Assembly (NCBI GenBank): GCA_040394475.1
Contig: JBEBSD010000003.1
Span: 1 to 64,000, forward strand
Reading direction: 5' to 3'
Length of the DNA: 64,000 bases
Source of the DNA: JBEBSD01 sp040394475
GTDB lineage: Bacteria > Bacteroidota > Bacteroidia > Cytophagales > Spirosomataceae
A model generated the notes under the pieces. The model was not told the origin of the DNA. It saw only the letters and a list, made by a program, of their open reading frames with translations, and did no database searches. The position numbers and the translations under genes were made by a program. Each line of letters starts with the position of its first letter. Positions within the stretch are counted from its first letter, which is position 1. This document shows positions 17,191 to 25,264 of this stretch, piece by piece.

Positions 17191-17721
17191 TTACAGGTTC
17201 AGCCGTACCCCGCCGGAAATGTTAGGACTCAGGAAAAACGGGCGCTGCATGACTTCCAGGTAACCGCCTCCTTCCAGGAAGATAGAAAGGCGTCCGTCCT
17301 GAAGGAAGTATTCCGCTCCTCCGAGCAAAGAACCACCCAGGGAAAGAGTATTTTCATAATTACCCGGTGACGGAAGGTGGGCACGGCTGTCGGCATAGTA
17401 CCGCCGCTTGTTGACCTGTCCTCCAAATCCGTAGTATACATGCAGATTGTCCGAATTAAATAGGGGAGTATGCCACAGATAATGGACCTGAATGGAAAGT
17501 CCCGCATTTTTGTACTGTCCATCGCGGTACTTGCGATTATTCCCGATAATACCACCATAAGTACCTACCGTGAGGTCCAGCGCATTGATATTGTTAAAAT
17601 ATTTCCGGATGTTGATTCCCGTAGGTTCTCCTAATTTAAAGCCTACGGCAAAATTGTCATATTGTGCCTGGGCAAGTGTCACTGTTAAAACTCCGATAAG
17701 AATGAGTGCTGTTTTTCTCAT
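17191..17721 (-). CDS. outer-membrane beta-barrel-like hypothetical protein
   Basis: A 176-residue exported protein of unknown function. A signal peptide covers residues 1-19 (RKTALILIGVLTVTLAQAQ). The mature part is rich in alternating aromatic/glycine beta strands (FAVGFKLGEPTGINIRKYF, LDLTVGTYGGIIG, LHVYYGFGGQVNKR, LSIFLEGGGYLEVMQRPFFL) and ends in RLNL, consistent with a small outer-membrane barrel. The open frame extends upstream only because a heptamer repeat array happens to be open, so the ATG at 17721 is the credible start. The 23-bp element shared with susD at 5906 lies exactly 6 nt upstream. A terminator follows. Confidence 0.8.
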   Translation of the reverse strand: MRKTALILIGVLTVTLAQAQYDNFAVGFKLGEPTGINIRKYFNNINALDLTVGTYGGIIGNNRKYRDGQYKNAGLSIQVHYLWHTPLFNSDNLHVYYGFGGQVNKRRYYADSRAHLPSPGNYENTLSLGGSLLGGAEYFLQDGRLSIFLEGGGYLEVMQRPFFLSPNISGGVRLNL

Positions 17722-17727
17722 GTGTAT

Positions 17728-17750
17728 AAAATTTACAACTAATTGATTTT
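17728..17750 (-). promoter_or_regulatory. 23-bp leader element, second copy
   Basis: The minus-strand copy is identical over 23 bases to 5877-5899, and in both places ends 6 nt before the ATG. The two downstream genes both encode exported outer-membrane proteins but are otherwise unrelated. Confidence 0.5.
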
Positions 17751-17771
17751 CAGTATTTTTTGTTGGTTGAA

Positions 17772-17897
17772 ATTCCGATAGCCGATCGCTGACTTCCGAC
17801 TGCTGATCGCTGACTTCTGAAAGCCGGCTGCCGACCTCCAAAAGCTGACTTCCGAAAGCTGACTGCCGATCTCCGAAAGCCGACTGCCGATCTCCGA
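17772..17897. repeat. heptanucleotide tandem array (18 units)
   Basis: Read on the minus strand the region divides without gaps into 18 heptamers, such as TCGGAGA, TCGGCAG, TCGGCTT, TCAGCTT, TCAGCGA and TCGGCTA, with consensus TCRGNNN. A three-heptamer, 21-bp higher-order unit (TCGGAGA-TCGGCAG-TCGGCTT) is visible at the 17897 end. It lies between hisC and the leftward outer-membrane gene. Being a multiple of three over 21 bp, it stays open as a spurious coding frame. Confidence 0.88.
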
Positions 17898-18012
17898 TAC
17901 CCAGCCCCCTCAACTATCAAATATATGGTTTATAACGATAAAAACGATTGTTTTGTTTTTATTGCATTTTAAAAAGAATGGATTCCCGGCAGTCATTTCC
18001 ATACCCGACCAC

Positions 18013-19074
18013 TTACGACGTACGCCATTTTTTTAAAGCGTCCATCAACGCCCCGTTTTCAGAAGCCGTGCCTACGGTAATTCGCAGACAGTCGTCACAT
18101 AATACCACACGGGAACGGTCTCTGACAATAATTTTTAACTCCAGCAGGTAGTGCATGACGGCGGCAGCATCGGTAAATTTAACCAACAGGAAGTTAGCAT
18201 CCGAAGGGTGTACGGCCGTTACGATCGGCAATGCCCCGAGTTCGGTCCGCAGCCACTCCCGTTGTTCCAGGATGTGTACGACCATGTGCTGCGTAGTTTC
18301 CGGGTGGTGCAGCGCTTCCAGCAGGAGTTCCTGCGCCGGGCCGCTGATATTATACGGCGGCTTGATCTTATTTAAGATCCGGATAATCTCGGCAGAAGCA
18401 AAACACATGCCCGTACGTAACGCGGCCAGCCCCCAGGCCTTGGAGAACGTCTGAATGACGACAAGGTTCGGATAAGTATCCAGCTGCGTCGTCCAGGAAG
18501 CCTGTGACGAAAAATCGATATAGGCTTCGTCCACTACCACCATTCCGGTGAATTGTTCTAGAATCGCGCGGATAGCTTCGGTTTGCAGCAAATTGGCTGA
18601 CGGGTTATTGGGACTGCAGATCCAGACGATCTTCGTATGCGGCGTGATCGCTTTGAGCACCGCATCGGTATCGATTTGATAGCCGGTGGTAAGCGGGACC
18701 TTCACCAGGGCCACATCGTTGATGGCGGCACTCACCTCGTACATGCCGTACGTAGGGGGCATGATCAGTAAGTTGTCCGTGCCGGGGATACAGGTAGCCC
18801 GGATCAGCAAATCGATCGCTTCATCACTTCCGTTCCCCAGGAAAATCCGCTCGGGACTCACTTTTTTAATCGTGGAAAGCCGGTCTTTGATCGCTTTCTG
18901 ATAAGGATCCGGATACCGGTTATAGTTTTCCGGTATCGCCGACCCGAAAGGATTCTCGTTAGCATCGAGAAAAATGCCCTCACTTCCGGTATATTCATCA
19001 CGTGCGGACGAATACGGCACCAGCTGCTGAATGTGAGGTCTTAAAACGGTGGTTAAATCAAAACGGTTGTTCAT
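18013..19074 (-). CDS. hisC: histidinol-phosphate aminotransferase
   Basis: A 353-residue pyridoxal-phosphate enzyme of fold type I that converts imidazole-acetol phosphate and glutamate to histidinol phosphate in histidine synthesis. Visible motifs: DANENPFGSA near the N-terminus, NRYPDPYQKAIKDRL, FLGNGSDEAIDLLIRA (cofactor phosphate binding), WICSPNNPSANLL, VVVDEAYIDFSSQ (the Asp and Tyr that hold the PLP ring) and TFSKAWGLAALRTG with the Schiff-base Lys. Length is normal. It lies 20 bp after hisD and is the last gene of the leftward hisS-hisG-hisD-hisC run. No hisB follows, unlike many Bacteroidota his operons. Confidence 0.96.
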   Translation of the reverse strand: MNNRFDLTTVLRPHIQQLVPYSSARDEYTGSEGIFLDANENPFGSAIPENYNRYPDPYQKAIKDRLSTIKKVSPERIFLGNGSDEAIDLLIRATCIPGTDNLLIMPPTYGMYEVSAAINDVALVKVPLTTGYQIDTDAVLKAITPHTKIVWICSPNNPSANLLQTEAIRAILEQFTGMVVVDEAYIDFSSQASWTTQLDTYPNLVVIQTFSKAWGLAALRTGMCFASAEIIRILNKIKPPYNISGPAQELLLEALHHPETTQHMVVHILEQREWLRTELGALPIVTAVHPSDANFLLVKFTDAAAVMHYLLELKIIVRDRSRVVLCDDCLRITVGTASENGALMDALKKWRTS

Positions 19075-19094
19075 GTAAGTGCTGCTTGTGCTGG

Positions 19095-20366
19095 TTATCC
19101 CTTTAAAGCGCTCAGGCGAATCGAGACCGCTCTTTTGTGCGCTTCCAGGGTTTCGGTTTCAGCAAGTGTCTCCACAAGCGGGCCTACCTGCTGCAGGCCC
19201 TCCGGAGTAATGTGCTGTACGGTGATTTTTTTGACGAAGCTGTCCAGTGATACCCCGCTGTAAGCCCGGGCATAGCCGTTGGTGGGCAAGGTATGGTTGG
19301 TGCCGGACGCATAGTCGCCGCAGGATTCGGGCGTGTAGTTCCCTAAAAATATGGAACCGGCATTTACAACCTGATCCACCACTGTTTCCGCATTTTCCGT
19401 ACAGATAATCAGGTGTTCCGGAGCATAGGCGTTCAGCAGGTCCAGCGCCTCCTCCCGGGTTTCCACCAGGATGGCTTTACTGTTTTCAATGGCCTTACGG
19501 GCAATATCCCTTCTGGGCAACGCTTCGAGTTGGGTGGAGAGCGTGAGATTGACAGCCGTAAGGATTTTCCGGCTGGTGGATACCAGGAGCACCTGGCTAT
19601 CGGGACCATGCTCCGCCTGTGACAATAAATCGGCTGCGATAAACGACGGGATAGCCGTATCGTCCGCTAAAATGGCGACTTCCGAAGGTCCTGCAGGCAT
19701 ATCGATGGCAGCTCCCTCGCGGGTAACAAGCATTTTGGCGGCGGTTACGTACTGGTTTCCGGGGCCAAACAGCTTGTAAACCTGGGGAATGGATTCGGTT
19801 CCGTAGGCCATGGCCGCAATCGCCTGCGCTCCGCCGACGCGGAATATTTTTGTAACCCCTGTCAGCTGCGCCGCGAAATAGATGGCCGGGTGATCGGAAG
19901 GCGTACACAGCACGATTTCCCGGCATCCGGCCAGCTGTGCCGGGATGCCCAGCATCAGCACGGTGCTGAACAGCGGAGCCGAACCTCCCGGAATATAAAT
20001 ACCGACTTTTTCGATCGCAACATTTCGCCTCCAGCAGGTAACACCCGGCATGGTTTCAATTTTCTCAACGGGTTGTCGCTGCGCTTCATGAAACATACGG
20101 ATATTCCGGTAAGCTTGCAGGATGGCCTGCTTAAGCGGGTCACTCAATTGGCCGGCCGCTTCCTCAATAGCAGTTTGCGGCACCGTCAGCTGGTCCGGAC
20201 GGAGCCCGTCAAATTGTTGGGAAAACTCAAAAAGCGCCTCATCCCCCCGGTTTTTTACCGCTTCCAGGATGGGTTGCACCTTTCGTTCGATACTGGCGCT
20301 CTCCTGCACCGGTCGTGCCAGCAAACCCGGCCATTCCGATCGGGGAGGAAAGGATATTAGTTTCAT
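19095..20366 (-). CDS. hisD: histidinol dehydrogenase
   Basis: A 423-residue zinc-dependent NAD enzyme that performs the last two oxidations of histidine synthesis, from histidinol to histidine. Characteristic segments: YIPGGSAPLFSTVLMLGIPA, FGPGNQYVTAAKMLV, IDMPAGPSEVAILAD, LLSQAEHGPDSQVLLVS (conserved Gln-His metal region), NAYAPEHLIICTENAE and GDYASGTNHTLPTNGYARAY with the catalytic and zinc residues. The start is taken at 20366 (MKLISFPP); a longer frame to 20411 exists but would add an untypical Cys-rich leader overlapping a repeat-like sequence (CACAGATTACGCAGATT, 20384-20400). Lies 279 bp after hisG, a gap filled by the heptamer array. Confidence 0.96.
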   Translation of the reverse strand: MKLISFPPRSEWPGLLARPVQESASIERKVQPILEAVKNRGDEALFEFSQQFDGLRPDQLTVPQTAIEEAAGQLSDPLKQAILQAYRNIRMFHEAQRQPVEKIETMPGVTCWRRNVAIEKVGIYIPGGSAPLFSTVLMLGIPAQLAGCREIVLCTPSDHPAIYFAAQLTGVTKIFRVGGAQAIAAMAYGTESIPQVYKLFGPGNQYVTAAKMLVTREGAAIDMPAGPSEVAILADDTAIPSFIAADLLSQAEHGPDSQVLLVSTSRKILTAVNLTLSTQLEALPRRDIARKAIENSKAILVETREEALDLLNAYAPEHLIICTENAETVVDQVVNAGSIFLGNYTPESCGDYASGTNHTLPTNGYARAYSGVSLDSFVKKITVQHITPEGLQQVGPLVETLAETETLEAHKRAVSIRLSALKG

Positions 20367-20446
20367 GTTAACGTATTTTTCACCACAGATTACGCAGATT
20401 TGCACCCACAAAATAGCAATTGTCCCAGTATTCAGCCGCCCCCCGA

Positions 20447-20642
20447 AATCCGACCTCCTATAGCTGACAGCTGAAATCCGACCTCCGATAGCTGAAAGCC
20501 GAAAGCTGACCTCCGATAGCCGATCTCCTATAGCTGACAGCCGAAAGCTGACCTCCGATAGCCGACCTCCTATAGCTGACAGCCGAAAGCTGACCTCCGA
20601 TAGCCGATCTCCGACAGCTGACAGCCGATCTCCGACAGCCGA
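20447..20642. repeat. heptanucleotide tandem array (28 units) inside the his operon
   Basis: On the plus strand the 196 bp divide exactly into 28 heptamers, including TAGCTGA, CAGCCGA, AAGCTGA, CCTCCGA, TAGCCGA, TCTCCGA and CCTCCTA (consensus NNNCYGA). A higher-order unit of six heptamers (42 bp, beginning TAGCTGA-CAGCCGA) recurs. The array starts 81 bp before the hisD start and ends 3 bp from the hisG stop codon, so it fills most of the hisG-hisD gap. It belongs to the same family as 17772-17897 and 30756-30797. Confidence 0.9.
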
Positions 20643-20645
20643 CCA

Positions 20646-21506
20646 CTACAAAATCATCCGCTCGATAGGAATCACCAGGATTCCCTGAGCCCCGGCCAGC
20701 TTGATCTTCTCAATGTTTTCCCAGAAATCATTTTCAGTAATGACCGAATGCAGGGAAACCCAGCCGTCAATTGCCAAAGGCATTACCGTCGGCGATTTGG
20801 TCCCCGGAAGGTATTTACTGATTTCCGGTACCGCGTCGGTAGGGCAATTCAACAGGATGTATTTATTGTTTTTGGCCGCCTGAACCGATTGAATCCTGAA
20901 TACCAGCTGTTCGAGCAGGGCACGGTGGTCGTGACTCAGGTTTTTATGGGCAATCATAATGGCTTCCGAACGGAAAATTACATCGGCCTCTTTCAACCCA
21001 TTGCTGAGCAGCGTACTGCCCGAACTTACAATGTCGCAAATAGCATCGGCCAGACCGATCCCGGGAGCAATTTCCACGGAGCCGCTGATTTCATGGATGT
21101 CCGCCTTTACTCCCTGTCCTTCCAGGTAATTGGCCAGCAGGCGAGGGTAGGAGGTAGCAATGCTTTTGCCTTCAAGGTCCTGGATGCCATTATAGGTGAC
21201 ACCCCTCGGGATGCCAATGGACAGGCGGCATTTGGAGAATCCTAAACGGTGGACGGTTTCGACATCGCGATTGGTTTCCTCCGACACGTTCTGCCCCACA
21301 ATACCCAGGTGCGCCACACCATCTTCTACATAGCCCGGAATGTCGTCATCCCGCAGGAAAAGTATTTCAGCGGGAAAATTGGTTGCGGTGGTCTTCAGCT
21401 TCCCGGCCCCGTTATCGAAACGGATGCCGCATTCATTGATGAGCCGCAGGGAGTCCTCGCTCAGTCTCCCCGATTTTTGAATCGCTATTCGAATTAAATC
21501 AGCCAT
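20646..21506 (-). CDS. hisG: ATP phosphoribosyltransferase, long form
   Basis: A 286-residue enzyme that starts histidine synthesis by joining ATP and PRPP. The N-terminal catalytic part shows IRIAIQKSGRLSEDSLRLI and LRDDDIPGYVEDGVAHLGIV. The PRPP-binding loop is ICDIVSSGSTLLSNGL. The extra C-terminal PII-like regulatory domain of the long form (ITENDFWENIEKIKLAGAQG, GILVIPIERMIL) is present, so it should be a homohexamer inhibited by histidine without needing HisZ. It begins 48 bp after hisS. Confidence 0.96.
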   Translation of the reverse strand: MADLIRIAIQKSGRLSEDSLRLINECGIRFDNGAGKLKTTATNFPAEILFLRDDDIPGYVEDGVAHLGIVGQNVSEETNRDVETVHRLGFSKCRLSIGIPRGVTYNGIQDLEGKSIATSYPRLLANYLEGQGVKADIHEISGSVEIAPGIGLADAICDIVSSGSTLLSNGLKEADVIFRSEAIMIAHKNLSHDHRALLEQLVFRIQSVQAAKNNKYILLNCPTDAVPEISKYLPGTKSPTVMPLAIDGWVSLHSVITENDFWENIEKIKLAGAQGILVIPIERMIL

Positions 21507-21554
21507 GGTAGATAACCGGGATCCTGAACTGTTTTCAGAAAGTCCGGTACTTAA

Positions 21555-22922
21555 TTATTGGAATTCGGTTAATGTTTGGATAATTGTTTCCAGCGCCAGC
21601 TGCTGCTGTTCGCCGGACTGCATGTTTTTCAGTGTCAGCCTGCCCGACTCGATTTCCGAGGAACCGATCAGGACTACAAACGGGATGTGCTTGCGGTCAG
21701 CGTAATCCAGCTGCTTTTTCAGTTTGGCGCTGTCCGGGTACATTTCAGCGTTGATTCCGGCATTGCGGAGCTGCTGCAGGACGCCGAGTCCGTAATACGC
21801 TGCCTGGCTATCGAAATTCGTCAGCATGACACGCGTCGAAATGTGCTGATGTCCGGGGAACAGGTCCAGTTCATGCATCACATCGTAAATACGGTCCACC
21901 CCGAACGAGATCCCGACTCCGGAAATCCCGCTGATCCCGAAGGTGCCGGTCAGGTTGTCATAGCGTCCGCCGCCGCTGATACTCCCTATCTGTACCGCGT
22001 TTGCCTTTACCTCGAAAATAGTTCCGGTATAGTAAGAAAGCCCGCGGGCCAGGGTCGTGTCCAGCTGCAGTTGCGGCCGCTCCAATCCGAAACCTGCCAC
22101 CAGCTTCCAGACTTCTTCCAGTTCTGCGATTCCCAGCAACCCGATAGCAGACGTTGTCAGCAGTTCTTTGAGGGTTTCAAAAGGATCGGCAGCCTGGCTC
22201 AACCGGAAGAACGGTTGCAACAGGGTACGGCATTCAGGAGCAAAACCGTGTTGAGTCAATTCGGCAAAAACCAGGTCTTCGCCAATCTTGTCCAGCTTAT
22301 CAATGGCCACACACAGACTGGCTTCTCTCCCGGGAGCGCCGATTACTTCTGCGATACCCGTCAGGATTTTCCGGTTGTTGATTTTTACCGTGAAGTCCTG
22401 TATGCCCAGTTCCCGCAGAACGGTATGCAGCATCAGCACAATTTCAGCTTCACACAGCAGCGAACCGGTTCCGACGACATCGGCATCGCACTGATAAAAC
22501 TCCCTGTAGCGCCCTTTCTGAGGGCGGTCCGCCCGCCATACCGGTTGAATCTGGTAGCGTTTAAACGGCAGCGGGATTGTTCCGCGGTTCATCGCCACGA
22601 AACGGGCAAAGGGTACGGTCAGGTCATAACGCAGCCCTTTTTCAGCAATTTTAGGAAGCAGGGTACGCGAGCCCTCCTGCCAGTCGGCGGGAGTCGTTTT
22701 TCCGGCAAAATCACCCGAGTTGAGGAGTTTGAACAATAGTTGATCCCCTTCATCACCATATTTGCCCATCAGGACAGACAGGTTTTCAAACGCCGGAGTT
22801 TCCAGCGGCTGGAAGCCGAAACGCTGAAAGGTTTTCCGGATGACATCGAATATAAACGTCCGCCTGACCATTTGGTCTGGTCCAAAGTCACGGGTGCCCC
22901 TTGCCAGGGTTGGTTTACTCAT
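21555..22922 (-). CDS. hisS: histidine--tRNA ligase
   Basis: A 455-residue class II aminoacyl-tRNA synthetase that charges tRNA-His. Motifs: LARGTRDFGPDQ at the N-terminus, motif 1 around RFGFQPLETPAFENL, the histidine-binding YDLTVPFARFVA, motif 2 YQIQPVWRADRPQKGRYREF, the histidine A loop region LARGLSYYTGTIFEV, and motif 3 GVGISFGVDRIYDVM. The anticodon-binding domain (VMLTNFDSQ to LTLKNMQSGEQ) is complete. Placing hisS at the head of a his operon links tRNA charging with histidine synthesis; I found no His-rich leader peptide upstream. Confidence 0.97.
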   Translation of the reverse strand: MSKPTLARGTRDFGPDQMVRRTFIFDVIRKTFQRFGFQPLETPAFENLSVLMGKYGDEGDQLLFKLLNSGDFAGKTTPADWQEGSRTLLPKIAEKGLRYDLTVPFARFVAMNRGTIPLPFKRYQIQPVWRADRPQKGRYREFYQCDADVVGTGSLLCEAEIVLMLHTVLRELGIQDFTVKINNRKILTGIAEVIGAPGREASLCVAIDKLDKIGEDLVFAELTQHGFAPECRTLLQPFFRLSQAADPFETLKELLTTSAIGLLGIAELEEVWKLVAGFGLERPQLQLDTTLARGLSYYTGTIFEVKANAVQIGSISGGGRYDNLTGTFGISGISGVGISFGVDRIYDVMHELDLFPGHQHISTRVMLTNFDSQAAYYGLGVLQQLRNAGINAEMYPDSAKLKKQLDYADRKHIPFVVLIGSSEIESGRLTLKNMQSGEQQQLALETIIQTLTEFQ

Positions 22923-23094
22923 AGGAGCAGGTATAAAATCGACCCCACTTATGTGCAGGGTGGTCGGGTTAAAAACACTACCGGGAGGATCCGCTCACTA
23001 CCGGTAATTCAACTAAAACACTAGTATTCTGCCGCAAAGTTAGGGAAGCAATATAATTATTCCTTGTAGACTTCCTTTTTTAATTTTTAAACAC

Positions 23095-23102
23095 TAATTT
23101 TG
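23095..23102 (+). promoter_or_regulatory. -7 promoter box (TAATTTTG)
   Basis: TAATTTTG matches the Bacteroidota TAnnTTTG -7 element. It lies 30 bp before the ATG of the small basic protein. A good -33 TTG at the usual spacing is not seen, so the call is moderate. Confidence 0.5.
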
Positions 23103-23132
23103 CGGCTCAATAATAAAAAACGCTTGAAAGTT

Positions 23133-23288
23133 ATGGCAGTAACGCAGTTGAAACGCAAGGGACTGAGAAATAAAGCAAATGCTAAAGGCCGGATTGCCCG
23201 TATTAAGAATTTGCTCCGCAAACCTGAAATCCGTAATGTAGATGTAGAGGCGATCAAGGCTTCTTTTGCTACAAATAAAGAATCGTAA
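23133..23288 (+). CDS. small conserved basic protein
   Basis: A 51-residue, strongly basic, probably helical protein (MAVTQLKRKGLRNKANAKGR at the N-terminus, VDVEAIKASFA near the end). It resembles short uncharacterised proteins that I recall being widespread in Bacteroidota, but this is from memory. The start at 23133 is preferred to the in-frame ATG at 23100 because the latter overlaps the -7 box at 23095-23102. Basic charge suggests nucleic-acid or ribosome association, which is only a guess. It is divergent from hisS and converges on a membrane-protein gene. Confidence 0.72.
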   Translation: MAVTQLKRKGLRNKANAKGRIARIKNLLRKPEIRNVDVEAIKASFATNKES

Positions 23289-23329
23289 AACGCTTTCAGA
23301 TTTTGCGTTTTTGGACCATGAGAACCCTG

Positions 23330-23722
23330 TCAATCCATTTTGGTAGGGTTTTTCGTTTTAGCGCGTGATTTGCGCCGCTGCTGACTTTTTCCGCGAAGCC
23401 GTTTTGTGTCGATCTTCTTTTCCAGCTGGCGGAGGTTGCGACGTGTTTCTCTGCGGATGTCAATGATGGTCCGGAAGCGAAAAGCTTGTCCCAGCAGTAA
23501 AATACCTGCGCTGATGACGCCAAAGCTGTAGATACCCAGGAGGACCCATTTGGCAGGATCTACTCCGGTTTGCTGCCAGATACCGGCATGAACAAGTGTG
23601 GTAAGGCCATACATCGTCAGGAGCAAACCACCCAGTGTGAGCAGCGCCCATTTGGTACGGGTTGAAAGTCTTTTTATAATTTTACGGCCAGGCGGCTTGC
23701 GAGCTGACTTAGGAATGTCCAT
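23330..23722 (-). CDS. small two-helix membrane protein, unknown function
   Basis: A 130-residue protein with a basic N-terminal segment (KSARKPPGRKIIKRLSTRTK), two membrane helices (about 28-48, WALLTLGGLLLTMYGLTTLV, and 62-84, VLLGIYSFGVISAGILLLGQ) and a long basic C-terminal tail of about 45 residues (RRETRRNLRQLEKKIDTKRL). No catalytic motif is visible. It starts 102 bp from the divergent methyltransferase gene. The inverted repeat AACCCT...AGGGTT around 23321-23350 overlaps its 3' end and may terminate the converging transcripts. Confidence 0.7.
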   Translation of the reverse strand: MDIPKSARKPPGRKIIKRLSTRTKWALLTLGGLLLTMYGLTTLVHAGIWQQTGVDPAKWVLLGIYSFGVISAGILLLGQAFRFRTIIDIRRETRRNLRQLEKKIDTKRLRGKSQQRRKSRAKTKNPTKMD

Positions 23723-23824
23723 ATTGATAACAGCGTATTAGTCACTAACCTGTAAAAATAGTACTTAACTTGCTGAATTGATAACAAAGACAGCAGGAAA
23801 TTGCAATAAGATAGGGTAAGTCTC

Positions 23825-24598
23825 ATGTTGAAAGCGGTTTTTAGTTTTGTTTTACGCTATGTCCCCCGAACCTACCTCCAGCGGACAGGACATTGGGTTG
23901 CCCGGTTTCTGGGCTGGTTTTACCGGGGAGATAAGGTGGAATGCCCTATTTGCGGCAAACACTATGAGCGGTTTTTGCCGTATGGCAGAGGCGCTTCCGC
24001 ACGTGAAAATGCCCTATGTCCCGATAGTCTGAGCCTGGAGCGGCACCGGTTGCTGTGGTTGTTCCTCCAGCGGAAAACCAATTTTTTCACCGCACCCCTC
24101 AAGGTATTGCATGTGGCCCCGGAATACTGTTTTATCGGGCGGTTCGAGGGTATGAAAAATCTTGATTACGTAACAGCCGATCTGGAATCGCCCCTGGCGA
24201 AGGTGAAAATGGATGTTCATGCAATCCCTTTCCCGGAGAATACGTTTGATGTGGTGATTTGTAACCACGTGATGGAACATGTGGAAAACCACGTAAAGGC
24301 GTTGTCGGAATTGTACCGGGTGCTCAAGCCGGGGGGCTGGGGAATCATCCAGTCGCCTCAGGATTTGTCCCGCGCTGTGACCTACGAAGACCCTGCTATT
24401 ACGGATCCGGGAGAGCGGGAAAAGCATTTTTTGCAACGGGATCATTACCGGATTTTTGGAAGGAATTATGGTGAGGAACTGAAAAAAGGCGGTTTCAAGG
24501 TAACGGAAGACCGCTTTGTAATGGACGAATTAACCCCTTCCGAGGTGGAACGGTATGCGCTGCCGGCAGCGGAAATTGTTTATTTCTGTGAGAAGTAA
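23825..24598 (+). CDS. class I SAM-dependent methyltransferase with N-terminal zinc-ribbon-like motif
   Basis: A 257-residue protein. Residues ~38-75 contain CPICGKHYERFLPYG and a later Cys (ALCPDSLSLERH), a CxxC arrangement that could bind zinc. The methyltransferase core follows: KVLHVAPEYCFIGRF (motif I variant), DYVTADLESPLAKVKMDVH, IPFPENTFDVVICNHVMEHV (the classical motif of SAM methyltransferases acting on small molecules or glycans) and ELYRVLKPGGWGIIQSP. Such proteins frequently sit with glycosyltransferase genes, but here it stands alone. Substrate unknown. Confidence 0.85.
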   Translation: MLKAVFSFVLRYVPRTYLQRTGHWVARFLGWFYRGDKVECPICGKHYERFLPYGRGASARENALCPDSLSLERHRLLWLFLQRKTNFFTAPLKVLHVAPEYCFIGRFEGMKNLDYVTADLESPLAKVKMDVHAIPFPENTFDVVICNHVMEHVENHVKALSELYRVLKPGGWGIIQSPQDLSRAVTYEDPAITDPGEREKHFLQRDHYRIFGRNYGEELKKGGFKVTEDRFVMDELTPSEVERYALPAAEIVYFCEK

Positions 24599-24604
24599 GA
24601 TGTA

Positions 24605-24750
24605 ACGCAGAGTTTCACAGAGAGGAAAGCACGGAGGTTGCACAGAGAAAAAAATACAGAAGAAAGCACAGAGAAAAAATGAATGGGTTGCACGGCCATT
24701 CATTTTTTCTCTGTGCCTCCGTGTTTTTCCTCAGAGCGCTCTGCGTTCCT
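24605..24750. repeat. long imperfect inverted repeat of CACAGAGA type
   Basis: The centre is a perfect 21-bp stem (24666-24686 with 24696-24716, 9-nt loop GTTGCACGG). Outside it the arms continue imperfectly: CGCAGAG, CACAGAG, CACGGAGG and CACAGAGA on the left are matched by TCTCTGTG, CCTCCGTG, CTCAGAG and CTCTGCG on the right. The T-rich right arm could end transcription of the methyltransferase gene. Part of the right arm recurs at about 25634-25680. It looks like a dispersed intergenic repeat family. Confidence 0.8.
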
Positions 24751-24766
24751 TTTTTTGTCGGGTTAC

Positions 24767-25264
24767 TCAGAAGGGGTTGATGGGCTCATATACATAAGTG
24801 GCCGTATCTTTTGCCGGGTCGTAGGCTCCCTCAATGAGGTTACTTACTTCCAGCCGGACGGTTTTATCGTCTTTACGATGAGAGGTCATTCTAAGCGACT
24901 TATAATCCGCTACCTGTATGATCAGGACCTCCCGGGTTCGTCTGGAGTTGTTGATGTCCCATGACAGAATGCTGAAATCGGCTGCGCGAGTAAGTGTTTT
25001 CCCTTTATTAAGAAACTGAAAATGATAGCGTCCGTTTTCACTGGTCTGCTTTCCGGAATCATCTAAATTTTCAGCTAAGAAAAGATAGTGATAGTCTGCT
25101 GCCAGCTCAAGGGGATGGGTTTGTTTGTGAGTGCTATATTCCCTGAGCTCATAATGACGATCGGAAAAAGCATTTACTGATGCCATTCCCGCCAATTCAG
25201 GCCTGCATGAGAAACAAGCTGTAAGGCAAATCACAATGATGGTACGCAATAAGAGCTTTTTCAT
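24767..25264 (-). CDS. hypothetical lipoprotein
   Basis: A 165-residue exported protein. The signal sequence ends in the lipobox-like TACFSC with Cys at about residue 20. The mature part has beta-type segments (YHYLFLAENLDDSGKQ, YHFQFLNKGKTLTRAADFS, VLIIQVADYKSLRM) and ends TYVYEPINPF. I do not recognise the family. A decayed copy of its last 16 codons, with stop, lies upstream at 25516-25613, so the locus once held a second gene of this kind. Confidence 0.7.
   Translation of the reverse strand: MKKLLLRTIIVICLTACFSCRPELAGMASVNAFSDRHYELREYSTHKQTHPLELAADYHYLFLAENLDDSGKQTSENGRYHFQFLNKGKTLTRAADFSILSWDINNSRRTREVLIIQVADYKSLRMTSHRKDDKTVRLEVSNLIEGAYDPAKDTATYVYEPINPF

Noticed and set aside
17772..20642. 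Heptamer arrays as CRISPR-like repeats
   Set aside because: The units are 7 bp with no constant spacers, and no cas genes lie nearby. The period and divergence fit short tandem repeats.
20458..20646. Open frame of 62 codons through the array before hisG
   Set aside because: The frame is open only because six heptamers (42 bp) are a multiple of three; the translation is a repeat of RRSAIGGQLSAVS and has no independent support.
21576..22739. 387-codon open frame antisense to hisS
   Set aside because: hisS on the other strand is unmistakable. The antisense frame reflects codon bias and has no motif.
22923..23094. T-box or histidine leader upstream of hisS
   Set aside because: No His-codon run, no T-box core sequence and no terminator/antiterminator pair are visible; T-boxes are also not typical of Bacteroidota.
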